A stretch of DNA of 64,000 nucleotides from the NCBI RefSeq assembly GCF_023008405.1, contig NZ_CP095376.1, positions 1,450,001 to 1,514,000 on the forward strand. The letters are read 5' to 3'. Origin of the DNA: Amycolatopsis sp. FBCC-B4732. Its GTDB lineage: Bacteria; Actinomycetota; Actinomycetes; Mycobacteriales; Pseudonocardiaceae. The notes under the pieces were generated by a model. That model was not told where the DNA came from. It was given only the letters and a program-made list of their open reading frames with translations, and made no database searches. Positions 26,088-34,792 of this stretch are shown piece by piece (within the stretch, counting starts at the first letter, position 1; each line of letters starts with the position of its first letter). Position numbers and translations under genes: made by a program.

Positions 26088-27542
26088 ATGAGCCAGGCCA
26101 CCGACGCCGCCACGCTCGAGAAGATCCTCGCGGGAGCCGCCGCGGCCGCCCGTCCCGCCGCCGCGGCCACCCCGGCCGAACGGTCCCGCTGGCTGGTCGC
26201 GGCCGCCGACGCGCTCGACGCCGCCGCGGACGAGCTCGTCCCGCTCGCCCACGCCGAAACCCACCTCCCGGCGACCCCGCGGCTGGCCGGCGAGCTGAAG
26301 CGCACGACGTTCCAGCTGCGCCTGTTCGGCGAGGTCCTCACCGACGGCGAGTTCCTCGGCGCGGCCGTCGACCACGCCGACCCGGACTGGCCGATGGGCC
26401 CGCGGCCGGACATCCGCCGCGTGAAGACCGCCGTCGGCCCGGTGCTGGTGTTCGCGGCCAGCAACTTCCCGTTCGCGTTCAGCGTCGCCGGCGGCGACAC
26501 GGCGGCCGCGCTGGCCGCGGGCTGCCCGGTGGTGCTGAAGGCGCACCCGGGGCACCCGGAGCTGTCCGCGCTGACCGGCCGGATCGTGCGCGAAGCCCTG
26601 GTCGGCGCCGGCGCGCCCGAGGGCATCTTCGATGTCATCTTCGGCCAGGACGAAGGTGTCACGGCGCTGAAGGACCCGCGCATCGAAGCGGCGTCGTTCA
26701 CCGGCTCCATCCCCGGCGGGCGCGCGCTGTTCGACATCGCGAACGCGCGGCCGCGGCCGATCCCGTTCTACGGCGAGCTCGGCAGCGTCAACCCGGTCGT
26801 GGTGACCGAGGCCGCGATCGCCGCGCGCGGGGAAGCCGTCGCCAAGGGCTACGCCGGGTCGTTCACGCTCGGCGCCGGGCAGTTCTGCACGAAGCCGGGC
26901 CTGCTGTTCCTGCCCGAGGACCACGGCCTGACCGAGACGCTGCGTTCGGCGCTCGAGGGTGCCGCGGCCCAGCCGATGCTCAACGACCGCATCGCGGCCG
27001 GGTACGAGGCGAAGCTCGCGGCCCTGCGCGAGGTGCCGGGCGTCGACGTCGTGTCTTCGGCGGCTTCGGAGTCGCCGTCGTTCACGCCGACGCTGCTGGC
27101 CACGACCGGCAAGCAGTTCCTCGAGGGCGGCCCCGCCGTGCACGAAGAGTGCTTCGGCCCGGCGTCGCTGATCGTCACCTACGCCGACCAGGCCGAGCTG
27201 CTGAGCCTGCTCGACGTCGTCGAACCGGGGCTCACGGCCACGATCCACGGCGAGGAGTCCGACGCGGACTGGCTCCGGCCCGTGCTGCCCCCGCTGGCCC
27301 GCATCGCCGGCCGGCTGCTGTGGAACGACTGGCCCACCGGCGTCACGGTGAGCTGGGCCCAGCAGCACGGCGGCCCGTACCCGGCCACGACCGCCCCGAC
27401 GACGACCTCGGTCGGCACCGCGGCGATCGACCGGTTCCTGCGCCCGATCGCCTGGCAGGGCTTCCCGGACGCGCTGCTGCCCGAACCCCTGCAGGAGGCC
27501 AACCCCTGGCACCTGCCCCGCCGCACCGACGGCACCCGCTGA
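26088..27542 (+). CDS. 2-oxoglutarate semialdehyde dehydrogenase (NADP-type ALDH)
   Basis: 484 residues of the aldehyde dehydrogenase superfamily. Landmarks: VLVFAASNFPFAFSVAGGD, KAHPGHPELS, FTGSIPGGRALFD, general-base Glu in YGELGSVNP and the catalytic cysteine in LGAGQFCTKPGLL. SVAGGDTAAALAAGCPVV is typical of ketoglutarate-semialdehyde dehydrogenases. It completes the route from uronate to 2-oxoglutarate. It starts 15 bases after the unknown gene and its stop is followed by two large palindromes that may end the transcript. Confidence 0.9.
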   Translation: MSQATDAATLEKILAGAAAAARPAAAATPAERSRWLVAAADALDAAADELVPLAHAETHLPATPRLAGELKRTTFQLRLFGEVLTDGEFLGAAVDHADPDWPMGPRPDIRRVKTAVGPVLVFAASNFPFAFSVAGGDTAAALAAGCPVVLKAHPGHPELSALTGRIVREALVGAGAPEGIFDVIFGQDEGVTALKDPRIEAASFTGSIPGGRALFDIANARPRPIPFYGELGSVNPVVVTEAAIAARGEAVAKGYAGSFTLGAGQFCTKPGLLFLPEDHGLTETLRSALEGAAAQPMLNDRIAAGYEAKLAALREVPGVDVVSSAASESPSFTPTLLATTGKQFLEGGPAVHEECFGPASLIVTYADQAELLSLLDVVEPGLTATIHGEESDADWLRPVLPPLARIAGRLLWNDWPTGVTVSWAQQHGGPYPATTAPTTTSVGTAAIDRFLRPIAWQGFPDALLPEPLQEANPWHLPRRTDGTR

Positions 27543-27545
27543 CCC

Positions 27546-27602
27546 GCACTTTCACGTGAAAGTGCCGACCTGGGCCCCGCACTTTCACGTGAAAGTGCGG
27601 GG
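27546..27602. repeat. Two tandem perfect palindromes GCACTTTCACGTGAAAGTGC
   Basis: The first 20-base palindrome spans 27546-27565, the second 27579-27598. The second extends to a 28-base perfect palindrome (27575-27602, four C before, four G after). They start 3 bases after the aldehyde dehydrogenase stop and end 61 bases before the PL8 start. Both DNA cruciform and RNA hairpin are possible, so they could act as a terminator pair, a protein-binding site (CACGTG core), or a mobile repeat. There is no U-tract. Confidence 0.85.
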
Positions 27603-27663
27603 TGATGCTCCACCACGCCGCCGCACAACCGAATTCCGTTCCCCCTCACTGGGAGGCATCGTC

Positions 27664-30012
27664 ATGCCCGTGAACCGGAGAAACGCCCTGCGCGGCGGCG
27701 CCCTGGTGGCCGCTTCCACCGTGTTGCTCACCCGTCCTGCCTTCGCCTCGGCGGTGGCCGCTCCGTCCGCGGGCGGGGTGCCCGCCGCGACCGCGCCGAT
27801 CGTGGCCGCCTACCGGCAGCTGCAGACCGGCATCAACCGGCCGTCGCCGGAACGCGCCGAGGCGCTGGCCAACCTGGGCCGCGTCGCCAAGGCCTACCAC
27901 GCGAGCCTTTCCGTGGCCGGCGGTGGTGCTCCACTGTGGACGGACCTGCCGCTCGGCCCGGGCAGCGACTACACGACGTCGATGTACGCCCGGCTGCGCG
28001 CGATCGCCGTCGACTGGGGCACGCCCGGCGGCGCGCTGGCCGGCGACCCGGCGGTGCTCGACCGGATCAAGGCCGCGCTCGAGCTGATCCACGCCAGTCA
28101 GTACAACGAGAACGTCGGCGAGATCGGCAACTGGTACACCTACGAAATCGGCATCCCGTACTACCTGCTGCACACGCTTTCGGTCGTCGCCGACCAGCTC
28201 ACCGCGGACGAGCTCGCCCGCTACCTCGCGCCGGTCAAGCGGTTCGTCGGGAACCCGAACGTGCGCGCGAACAACGCGTCCGTCGTCGAAACCGGGGCCA
28301 ACCGCGCGGACAAGGCGCTGATCTCGATCGTGGCCGGCGCGATGCTCGGCGACGCGGCCTGGATCAGGACCGGCCTCGACGCGCTCACCGACGTCGCCGG
28401 CGGGGGCGCGGCGAGCGTCGTGGCGAAGCTGGACCGCGCGGCGGGCGACGGCTTCCACGTCGACGGCTCCTTCATCCAGCACGACACCATCCCGTACCCC
28501 GGGCACTACGGCATCGTGCTGCTCACCGCGCTCGCCGGCGCCATCCACGTCACGCAGGGCACCGAGTACGCGCTCCCGCAGCCGCTGAAGGACAAGATCT
28601 ACGCACTGGTGGCGGACAGTTTCGCGCCGTTCGTCTACGCGGGCGCGCTGATGGAACCGGTGCGCGGGCGGATGCTGTCGCGGCAGGGCGAGACCGGCCA
28701 CGACATCGGCCACCAGCTCACCGTCGCGACCCTCGTGCTGGCGCGGACGGCCTCCGGCAGGACGAAGACCGACCTGAACGCGCTCGCCGCGAAGTGGATC
28801 AAGGAAGGCGCGTACGCCCCGTTCCTGAAGATCCCGGACCCCGAGCGGTTCGCGCCCGGCCCGGACCTCGTGGCGACGCCGGGGATCGAGTTCGCGCAGG
28901 ACATGCTGGCCTCGGGCGCGCGCCCGGCGCGGGTCACGGCCACGCACCGGATCTTCGGTCAGCAGGACCGCCTGGTGCACGTCACCGAGGACTGGTCGGC
29001 TTCCCTCGGCGTCAGCTCGGCGCGGATTTCCCGCTACGAAGCCATCAACGGGCAGAACCTCAAGGGCTACCACGTCGGCGACGGCGTGCTCTACACGTTC
29101 CTCCCGAACGCCAAGGGCCACTACACCGACGCCTACTGGCCGACGGTGGACCCGCTGCTGCTGCCCGGCACGACGGAGAACGACGGCCCGGTGGACCCGG
29201 CGTTCGGCGGCGTGCCGGTCGGGCCGAACCGGCACACCGGCGGCGTCCGCTGGGACGCGCACACCGGTGCCTACGCGTTCGACTTCAAGTCGTGGGACGG
29301 CTCGCTCGTCGCGAAGAAGTCGTGGTTCTTCACCCCGGCCGGGATCCTGTGCCTCGGCGCCGGCATCACGAGCACCTCGAACCACGCGGTGCGCACCACG
29401 ATCGAGAACCGCAACCTCGGCGAGGGCGGGCGCGGGGTGCTGCTGGCGGACGGCCAGCGCGTTCCCACCGACCTCGGCAAAGCGTCGGCGTTGCGTCGTC
29501 CGCGCTGGCTGCACCTGGAAGACGTCGGCGGGTACGTGGTCCTGGACGGCGCTTCGGTGACGGCGTTGCGCGAGGACCGGACCGGCGCGTGGCGCGACAT
29601 CGACACCGGCGCCAACACCAAGGGCACCACGACGCCGAACACGCGCCGCTACCAGAAGCTGGTCCTGGAGCACGGCGTGCGGCCCGCCGGCGCGACCTAC
29701 GCGTACGCCGTGCTGCCGGGCGCGTCGATGCTCGGCACCCTGGCGGCGTCCTGGGCGTGGCGCGTGCGGGCCAACACCGCGGCGGTCCAGGCCGTCCAGA
29801 CCGGGGACACGCTGCTGGCGAACTTCTTCGCGGCCGGCTCGGTCGACGGCGTCAGCGCGTCCGGGCCCGCGTCGGTGGCGGTCGGGCGGCGTCAGCTCGC
29901 GGTATCGGACCCGACCCAGACGCAGGACAGCGTCACGGTGACCGTGCACGGCAAGACCGTGACGGTGCCGCTGAAGGGCACGTTCGGCGCGACGACAGTC
30001 GTGCGGTTGTAG
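27664..30012 (+). CDS. Secreted polysaccharide lyase family 8 (hyaluronate/xanthan lyase-like)
   Basis: 782 residues; ATG 27664 is chosen because GGAGGC lies before it and the protein then opens with a Tat-like signal (NRRNALRGGALVAAS) ending near residue 30. PL8 landmarks: the NWYTYEIGIPYYLL cleft, TGANRADKAL (catalytic Asn near 213), IQHDTIPYPGHYG (His near 273 and Tyr nine residues on), EPVRGRMLSRQ, ARISRYEAINGQNLKGYHVG, and the beta-sandwich YWPTVDPLLLPGTT. It would cleave a uronate-containing polysaccharide outside the cell by beta-elimination, feeding the adjoining uronate pathway. Confidence 0.9.
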   Translation: MPVNRRNALRGGALVAASTVLLTRPAFASAVAAPSAGGVPAATAPIVAAYRQLQTGINRPSPERAEALANLGRVAKAYHASLSVAGGGAPLWTDLPLGPGSDYTTSMYARLRAIAVDWGTPGGALAGDPAVLDRIKAALELIHASQYNENVGEIGNWYTYEIGIPYYLLHTLSVVADQLTADELARYLAPVKRFVGNPNVRANNASVVETGANRADKALISIVAGAMLGDAAWIRTGLDALTDVAGGGAASVVAKLDRAAGDGFHVDGSFIQHDTIPYPGHYGIVLLTALAGAIHVTQGTEYALPQPLKDKIYALVADSFAPFVYAGALMEPVRGRMLSRQGETGHDIGHQLTVATLVLARTASGRTKTDLNALAAKWIKEGAYAPFLKIPDPERFAPGPDLVATPGIEFAQDMLASGARPARVTATHRIFGQQDRLVHVTEDWSASLGVSSARISRYEAINGQNLKGYHVGDGVLYTFLPNAKGHYTDAYWPTVDPLLLPGTTENDGPVDPAFGGVPVGPNRHTGGVRWDAHTGAYAFDFKSWDGSLVAKKSWFFTPAGILCLGAGITSTSNHAVRTTIENRNLGEGGRGVLLADGQRVPTDLGKASALRRPRWLHLEDVGGYVVLDGASVTALREDRTGAWRDIDTGANTKGTTTPNTRRYQKLVLEHGVRPAGATYAYAVLPGASMLGTLAASWAWRVRANTAAVQAVQTGDTLLANFFAAGSVDGVSASGPASVAVGRRQLAVSDPTQTQDSVTVTVHGKTVTVPLKGTFGATTVVRL

Positions 30013-30036
30013 GACCCCCGGTTGCGCTGCGAACCA

Positions 30037-31254
30037 TGACCGGTGCCGAACACGTCGACGTCCTGATCGAGGGGGCCGGCTTGTTCGGCATCGGTGCGGC
30101 GTGCCGGCTCCGGGAGCGGCTGCCGGGCAAGACGTACGCGGTGCTCGAGGTGCGCGACACCGGCCGTGGAAGGACCCGAAGGCGATCGCGGACGGGCCGT
30201 CGATCCTGGCCTACATCCGCGAAACGGCGGCCGCGCACGGGATCGCCGACCGGATCCGCTTCGGGCACCGGGTGGTGCGGGCGTCCTGGTCGTCAGCGTC
30301 GGCGCGGTGGACGGTTTCGACGGCGCACTGGCCCGCGTCGTTGGACCACCCGAGCAAGCGGGTCGTGGTGATCGGCAGCGGCGCGACGGCGGTGACGCTC
30401 GTCCCGGCGCTGGCTTCCCGCGCCGCGCACGTGACGATGCTGCAGCGGTCGCCGTCGTACCTCGCGGCGCGCCCGGGTTCCGACGCGCTCTCCGACCGGA
30501 TCCGCGCGCTGCTGCCGGGGAAGCTCGCGCACCGGGTGGTGCGCGGCAAGAACGTGGTCATGGGCACGCTGTTCTTCCAGCTGATGCGCCGGCTCCCCGA
30601 GCGGTCATCCCCGGTGGACCCGCACTTCGTGCCGTCGTACGCCCCGTGGGACCAGCGCCTGTGCCTGGTCCCGGACGCCGACCTGTTGAAGGCGCTGCGG
30701 TCGGGCAAGGCGGACATCGTGACGGACGGGATCGCGCGGTTCACCGCGTCCGGCGTGGAGCTGACGTCGGGGCGCACGGTGCCGGCGGACCTCATCGTGA
30801 CGGCGACGGGCCTGCGCCTGGTGGCGTTCGGCGGGATCGAGCTGGCGGTCGACGGACGCGCGATTTCTACCGGCGACCAGCGGGCATGATGTTCGGCGGC
30901 GTCCCGAACCTGGCGTGGTGCGTGGGCTACACGAACAACTCGTGGACGCTGCGGGCGGACCTGACGTCCCAGTACGTGTGCCGGCTGCTCGCGCACCTGG
31001 ACCGCCACGGCTTCGCCTGCTGCGTGCCGGACGAGGCCTCGGCTTCCACGGGGGGCCGGCCGCGCCCGATCGTGGACCTGCAGTCCGGGTACGTCAAACG
31101 GGCCGCTTCCGGCCTGCCGAAGCAGGGTGGGAAGCGGCCCTGGATGATGCGCCAGAACTACTTGCTCGATCTGGCGGACATGCGGCTCAACCGGCTCGAC
31201 GACCGCGTGCTGCGGTTCGGCACCCGCACGACGGCGAGCGCGGCTCAACCCTGA
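30037..31254 (+). pseudogene. Flavin-containing monooxygenase pseudogene
   Basis: Three frames must be joined to read a flavin monooxygenase. 30037 on gives VDVLIEGAGLFGIGAACRLR (FAD Rossmann) up to LEVRDTG. A second frame resumes with WKDPKAIADGPSILAYIRET, KRVVVIGSGATAVTLVPALA (NADPH Rossmann) and IVTATGLRLVAFGGIEL. A third carries DFYRRPAGMMFGGVPNLAW to the stop. Stretches expected between the pieces (the GGTW/RYPG region, the FATG region before the second Rossmann fold) are missing, so deletions as well as frameshifts are present. Ancestral role: Baeyer-Villiger or similar flavin monooxygenase. Its last 10 bases overlap bL36. Confidence 0.85.
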
Positions 31255-31367
31255 CGCGCCTTGGCGCGCGGGTTGTCCTTGTTGATCACGAACACCCGGT
31301 TGCCGCGGCGGATGACCTGGGCGCCCTGCTGGCGGGCCAGCGAGCGGATCGAGCTGCGGACCTTCAT
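31245..31367 (-). CDS. rpmJ: Ribosomal protein bL36, cysteine-free paralogue
   Basis: A 40-residue, very basic protein beginning [20 protein letters not shown] and ending NPRAKARQG, the pattern of the zinc-independent (type B) large-subunit protein bL36. The four zinc-binding Cys/His of the classic form are absent. The ATG has AAGGA upstream at good spacing. Such copies often replace the zinc-binding form when zinc is scarce; no Zur box is evident here. It overlaps the end of the flavin monooxygenase pseudogene. Confidence 0.9.
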   Translation of the reverse strand: MKVRSSIRSLARQQGAQVIRRGNRVFVINKDNPRAKARQG

Positions 31368-31383
31368 GGTGACCGTCCTTCCC

Positions 31384-31399
31384 GTGGGAACCGTCCCAC
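31384..31399 (-). promoter_or_regulatory. Inverted repeat upstream of bL36
   Basis: GTGGGAACCGTCCCAC, a 6-base stem with a 4-base loop, lies 17 bases before the bL36 start codon. It may be a leader hairpin or protein-binding site. The 72-base gap between bL36 and the VWA gene holds no other clear signal. Confidence 0.3.
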
Positions 31400-31439
31400 A
31401 CCTCGCTCAACATCGGCCGGGTCGGTTTGATTCCGCGAC

Positions 31440-32612
31440 TCAGCTGGTCTCTCGCGCCACCCACCCTTGCAGGTCATCGCCGCGGATGGCGGCGGCCATC
31501 AGTTCCGGGAACTGGTCCGGGGTGCACGCGAAGGCCGGGACGCCCAGCTCGGCCAGCGCCGCCGCGTTCTCGTGGTCGTACGACGGCGCGCCCGAGTCGG
31601 ACAGGGCCAGCAGCGTCACCACCTGGACCCCGGCGTTCACCAGCTCGCCGACGCGGTGCAGCAGCTCGTCCTCGTTGCCGCCCTCGTAGAGGTCGCTGAT
31701 CAGCACCAGCAGCGTGCGCTCCGGGCGCTCGACCAGGCCCTCGCAGTAGGCGATCGCGCGGTTGATGTCGGTGCCGCCGCCCAGCTGGGTGCCGAACAGG
31801 ACGTCGACCGGGTCGGCCAGGTGCTCGGTCAGGTCCGCCACCTCGGTGTCGAACGCGACGAACGACGTCCGCAGCGCCCGCATCGAGGCCAGCACCGCGC
31901 CGAACAGCCCGGAGTACACCACCGACTCCGCCATCGAGCCCGACTGGTCGACGGCCAGGATCACGTCCCGCTGCACGGCCTGCTGCCGCCGGCCGAAGCC
32001 GATCAGGCGTTCCGGCACGATCGTGCGCAGCTCGGGGGAGTAGTGCTTGAGGTTCGCGTGGATCGTGCGGGCCCAGTCGACGTCGCCCGGGCGGGGCCGG
32101 TGGGTGCGCGACGCCTTGTCCAGCGCGCCCTTGATCGCCGCGCGGGTGCGCTCGGCGAGCCGCTCCTCCAGCTCCTGGACCACCTTGCGGACGACCTCGC
32201 GCGCGGTCTCCTTCGTCTCCTCGGGCAGCACGCCGTTCAGCGACAGCAGCGTCCCGACCAGGTGCACGTCCGGTTCGACCGCCGACAGCAGCTCCTTCTC
32301 CAGCAGCATCCGGGTGAGCCCGAGCCGGTCGAAGGCGTCGCGCTGCATCACCTGGACCACCGTGCTGGGGAAGTAGCGGCGGATGTCGCCCAGCCAGCGC
32401 GCGACCCGCGGTGCCGACGCGCCGAGGTTCGCCCCGCGCGTGCCGCCCGCGGTTTCCTCGTCCGGCTTGTCGTAGAGGGCGGCCAGCACCTGGTCGACGC
32501 CACTGTCCTCATCGGACAGCCGGGTGTCGGCCAGCCCGGAGCCGGGCCCGGCGCCCTCGCCGCCCAGGACCAGCCGCCAGCGCCGCAGCCGGTCGTCGGT
32601 TTCCGCGCTCAC
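31440..32612 (-). CDS. VWA-domain protein of the YehL-like operon (YehP-type)
   Basis: 390 residues from GTG 32612, which overlaps the DUF5682 stop by 4 bases. The N-terminal 200 residues are helical and charged (RWLGDIRRYFPSTVVQVMQRDA; KHYSPELRTIVPERLIGFGRR). The C-terminal half is a von Willebrand A domain with an intact MIDAS: VDQSGSMAES, the threonine of GGGTDINRA, and LISDLYEGG. VWA partners of MoxR ATPases usually bind metal-dependent targets and pass them to the ATPase. It is the last gene of the operon and corresponds to E. coli YehP by size and context. Confidence 0.88.
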   Translation of the reverse strand: MSAETDDRLRRWRLVLGGEGAGPGSGLADTRLSDEDSGVDQVLAALYDKPDEETAGGTRGANLGASAPRVARWLGDIRRYFPSTVVQVMQRDAFDRLGLTRMLLEKELLSAVEPDVHLVGTLLSLNGVLPEETKETAREVVRKVVQELEERLAERTRAAIKGALDKASRTHRPRPGDVDWARTIHANLKHYSPELRTIVPERLIGFGRRQQAVQRDVILAVDQSGSMAESVVYSGLFGAVLASMRALRTSFVAFDTEVADLTEHLADPVDVLFGTQLGGGTDINRAIAYCEGLVERPERTLLVLISDLYEGGNEDELLHRVGELVNAGVQVVTLLALSDSGAPSYDHENAAALAELGVPAFACTPDQFPELMAAAIRGDDLQGWVARETS

Positions 32613-34792
32613 GCGCCCACCCCCAGCAGTGTCGCCAGCACGGGCAGCACGCGCTCCGCCCGGTCCTCGTCCAGTTCGTCGGCCACCGGCGCGAGCCGGG
32701 CGGGGCCGGTCAGGCCGGCCGCCCGGTGCCCGATGGCCCGTTTCTCGGGCCCGCTGAACGCGCCGAACGTCCGGCGCAGCAACGGAAGCACCTCGGTGAA
32801 GACCTCCGGCGGGATCCCCGCGAGCCACGCGTCGATCACCCGCAGCAGGCCTTCGTCGTGCACCAGCAACAGCGCGCCGCCGTCGAAGAAGCCTTCGACG
32901 TACGCCGCCCCCGCCGCGGGCGTGATGCCCGGGGTCAGCGCCCGGCCCAGCCGCAGCTCGATGTCGAACGCGTCGAGCAGGCCGCTGTCGTGCAGGATCC
33001 GGGTGAGCCGCCCGGCCAGCAGCGGCGGCAGCGACGGCCGCTCCGCGAGCCGGGCCAGCGCGGCCAGCCAGCGTTCCTTGGCGTCGTCGCCCAGCAACGA
33101 CGTCGCGTCGTGCACGCCGTCGACCAGCGCGGCCAGCCGGGCCGCGGCGTCGTCGTCGATGCCGTGCGCCGCAGGGGGCAGGCCCGCGCAGATCCGGTCG
33201 AGCATACGGTCGGCGACCGCGCGCAGCGCCGCGGTGTCGGTGCCGCGCACGTTCCCGTAGCGGGTCGCCCGGGCCAGCGCAGGCAGCGCCGACATCAGCC
33301 GGGCGACGTCCGCGTCGGCCGCCGCCCGGGCGTCGAGCGCCGCGAGCGCCTCGGGCAACGCCTCGGGCAGGTCGGCGAGCAGGCAGTTCTCGACGGCCGT
33401 GGTGACCTCGTCCAGCGGGGGCGTGCCCTCGACGGCGCCGCGGACCGCGGCCGTGGCCGCCGACGGCACGGTGGTGCCGTGCACCGCCGCCGCGACGAGG
33501 TCGACCTCGAACGACGGCTCCCAGGCCAGCGCCCAGGTTTCCCGGAACGTGCCCTTGTTCCGCCGCGCCGACGCCTCCCGGCTGCCCCACTCGATGCCGA
33601 GGATCCGCAGGCGGTGCAGCAGCTTCGAACGGTCCAGCCCGCCGGGCGTGCGCAGGTCGAGGTCGAGCTCCTTGACGATCGGATCCTTCTTGAGCCGCAG
33701 GCGTTTCGCCGTCGCGGTCAGGTCCGCGGCCAGCGGCGGCTGCGGCACCCGCTCGGGGACCTCGCCGAGCCGTTCGCCGACCACCAGCCGCCGCGTCACG
33801 AGCTCGACCTGCACCTCGTCCCCGCCGCACAGCACGGACCGGGTGGCTTCGGTGACCTCGGCGAGCCCGGCCGAGGACCGCCCGCGCAGCGCCGCGAGCG
33901 CCTCGGCCAGCCGGACGGCCTCGATGACGTGCGCGGTCGAGACCGGCAGGTCCTCCTCCCGCAGCACCCCGGCGACGCCGGTCAGCCAGCGCGTGGTGAC
34001 GTCTTCGGCCGTGGTGAACAGGTGGTGGTACCAGCCCGGCGACCGCACCCCGGCGCCGTACCCGCTGGCAGTGGCCAGGCGCCCGTGCGTCCACGGCACC
34101 CAGGTGCACGCGACCTTGCGCTTCGGGAGTCCTTTGAGGACGGCCTGGTCGTGCGACGCCGGCGGCAGCGGGTCGGCCAGCGCGGGCACGTGCCAGGCCC
34201 CGCAGACCACGGCGATGTTGTCGAACCCCTCCTTGCGGGTGCGGCGCAGCACCGAGCGCATGTACGCCTCGCGCCGCGCTTCGTTGCCCTGCGGCGGTTT
34301 CTCGTCCTCCCGCAGCGCGGTCATCGCCTCGGCGATCACCTCGAACGGGTTCTCGTCGTCACGCCGGGACTCGACGACGTCGTCCCACCAGCGTTCCGGG
34401 TCGTCGTAGCCGCCGGCCGCGGCCAGCTCCGCCAGCGGGTCGCCGGGCGGGCCGGCGTGCTCGTCCGGCCCCGCGGCGAACGTGTGCGCGGCCGGGAGGT
34501 CGCAGAACCGCACCGGGATCCCGGCTTCGCGCGCGTAGGCGAGCGCCTGCCATTCCGGGCTGAAGACGGCGAACGGCCAGAACGCGGCACGCGAGACGTC
34601 GTCGGTCGCGTACGCCAGCAGCGCGACCGGCGGCGCCATCGCCGGGTCTTCGGTCAGTTCGACCAGGACGTCGGCTTCGGGCGGACCCTCGATCAGCACG
34701 ACGTCGGGCTCGAGTTCGGCGAGCCGCGCCGCCACGGCCCTGGCGGACCCCGGACCGTGGTGGCGGATGCCGAGCAGGTGGGTCGCCGTCAC
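32609..34792 (-). CDS. DUF5682 family protein (YehM-type)
   Basis: 727 residues. The N terminus has the family's hallmark HLLGIRHHGPGSARAVAARL, ELEPDVVLIEGPPEAD and AVVCGAWHVPAL, resembling the ChaN/TraB-like fold with conserved histidines, so an enzymatic role is possible. The remainder is helical. It overlaps the MoxR ATPase stop (ATGA, 34789-34792) and the VWA start, so all three are translated together. The family is uncharacterised; E. coli YehM is the named counterpart. Confidence 0.87.
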   Translation of the reverse strand: MTATHLLGIRHHGPGSARAVAARLAELEPDVVLIEGPPEADVLVELTEDPAMAPPVALLAYATDDVSRAAFWPFAVFSPEWQALAYAREAGIPVRFCDLPAAHTFAAGPDEHAGPPGDPLAELAAAGGYDDPERWWDDVVESRRDDENPFEVIAEAMTALREDEKPPQGNEARREAYMRSVLRRTRKEGFDNIAVVCGAWHVPALADPLPPASHDQAVLKGLPKRKVACTWVPWTHGRLATASGYGAGVRSPGWYHHLFTTAEDVTTRWLTGVAGVLREEDLPVSTAHVIEAVRLAEALAALRGRSSAGLAEVTEATRSVLCGGDEVQVELVTRRLVVGERLGEVPERVPQPPLAADLTATAKRLRLKKDPIVKELDLDLRTPGGLDRSKLLHRLRILGIEWGSREASARRNKGTFRETWALAWEPSFEVDLVAAAVHGTTVPSAATAAVRGAVEGTPPLDEVTTAVENCLLADLPEALPEALAALDARAAADADVARLMSALPALARATRYGNVRGTDTAALRAVADRMLDRICAGLPPAAHGIDDDAAARLAALVDGVHDATSLLGDDAKERWLAALARLAERPSLPPLLAGRLTRILHDSGLLDAFDIELRLGRALTPGITPAAGAAYVEGFFDGGALLLVHDEGLLRVIDAWLAGIPPEVFTEVLPLLRRTFGAFSGPEKRAIGHRAAGLTGPARLAPVADELDEDRAERVLPVLATLLGVGA

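Noticed and set aside
27546..27602. Insertion-sequence terminal repeats
   Set aside because: Each unit is itself a perfect palindrome, the two are 13 bases apart, and no transposase lies between or near.
31368..31439. Zur box controlling bL36
   Set aside because: No palindrome resembling the actinobacterial Zur consensus was found, only the short GTGGGA hairpin.
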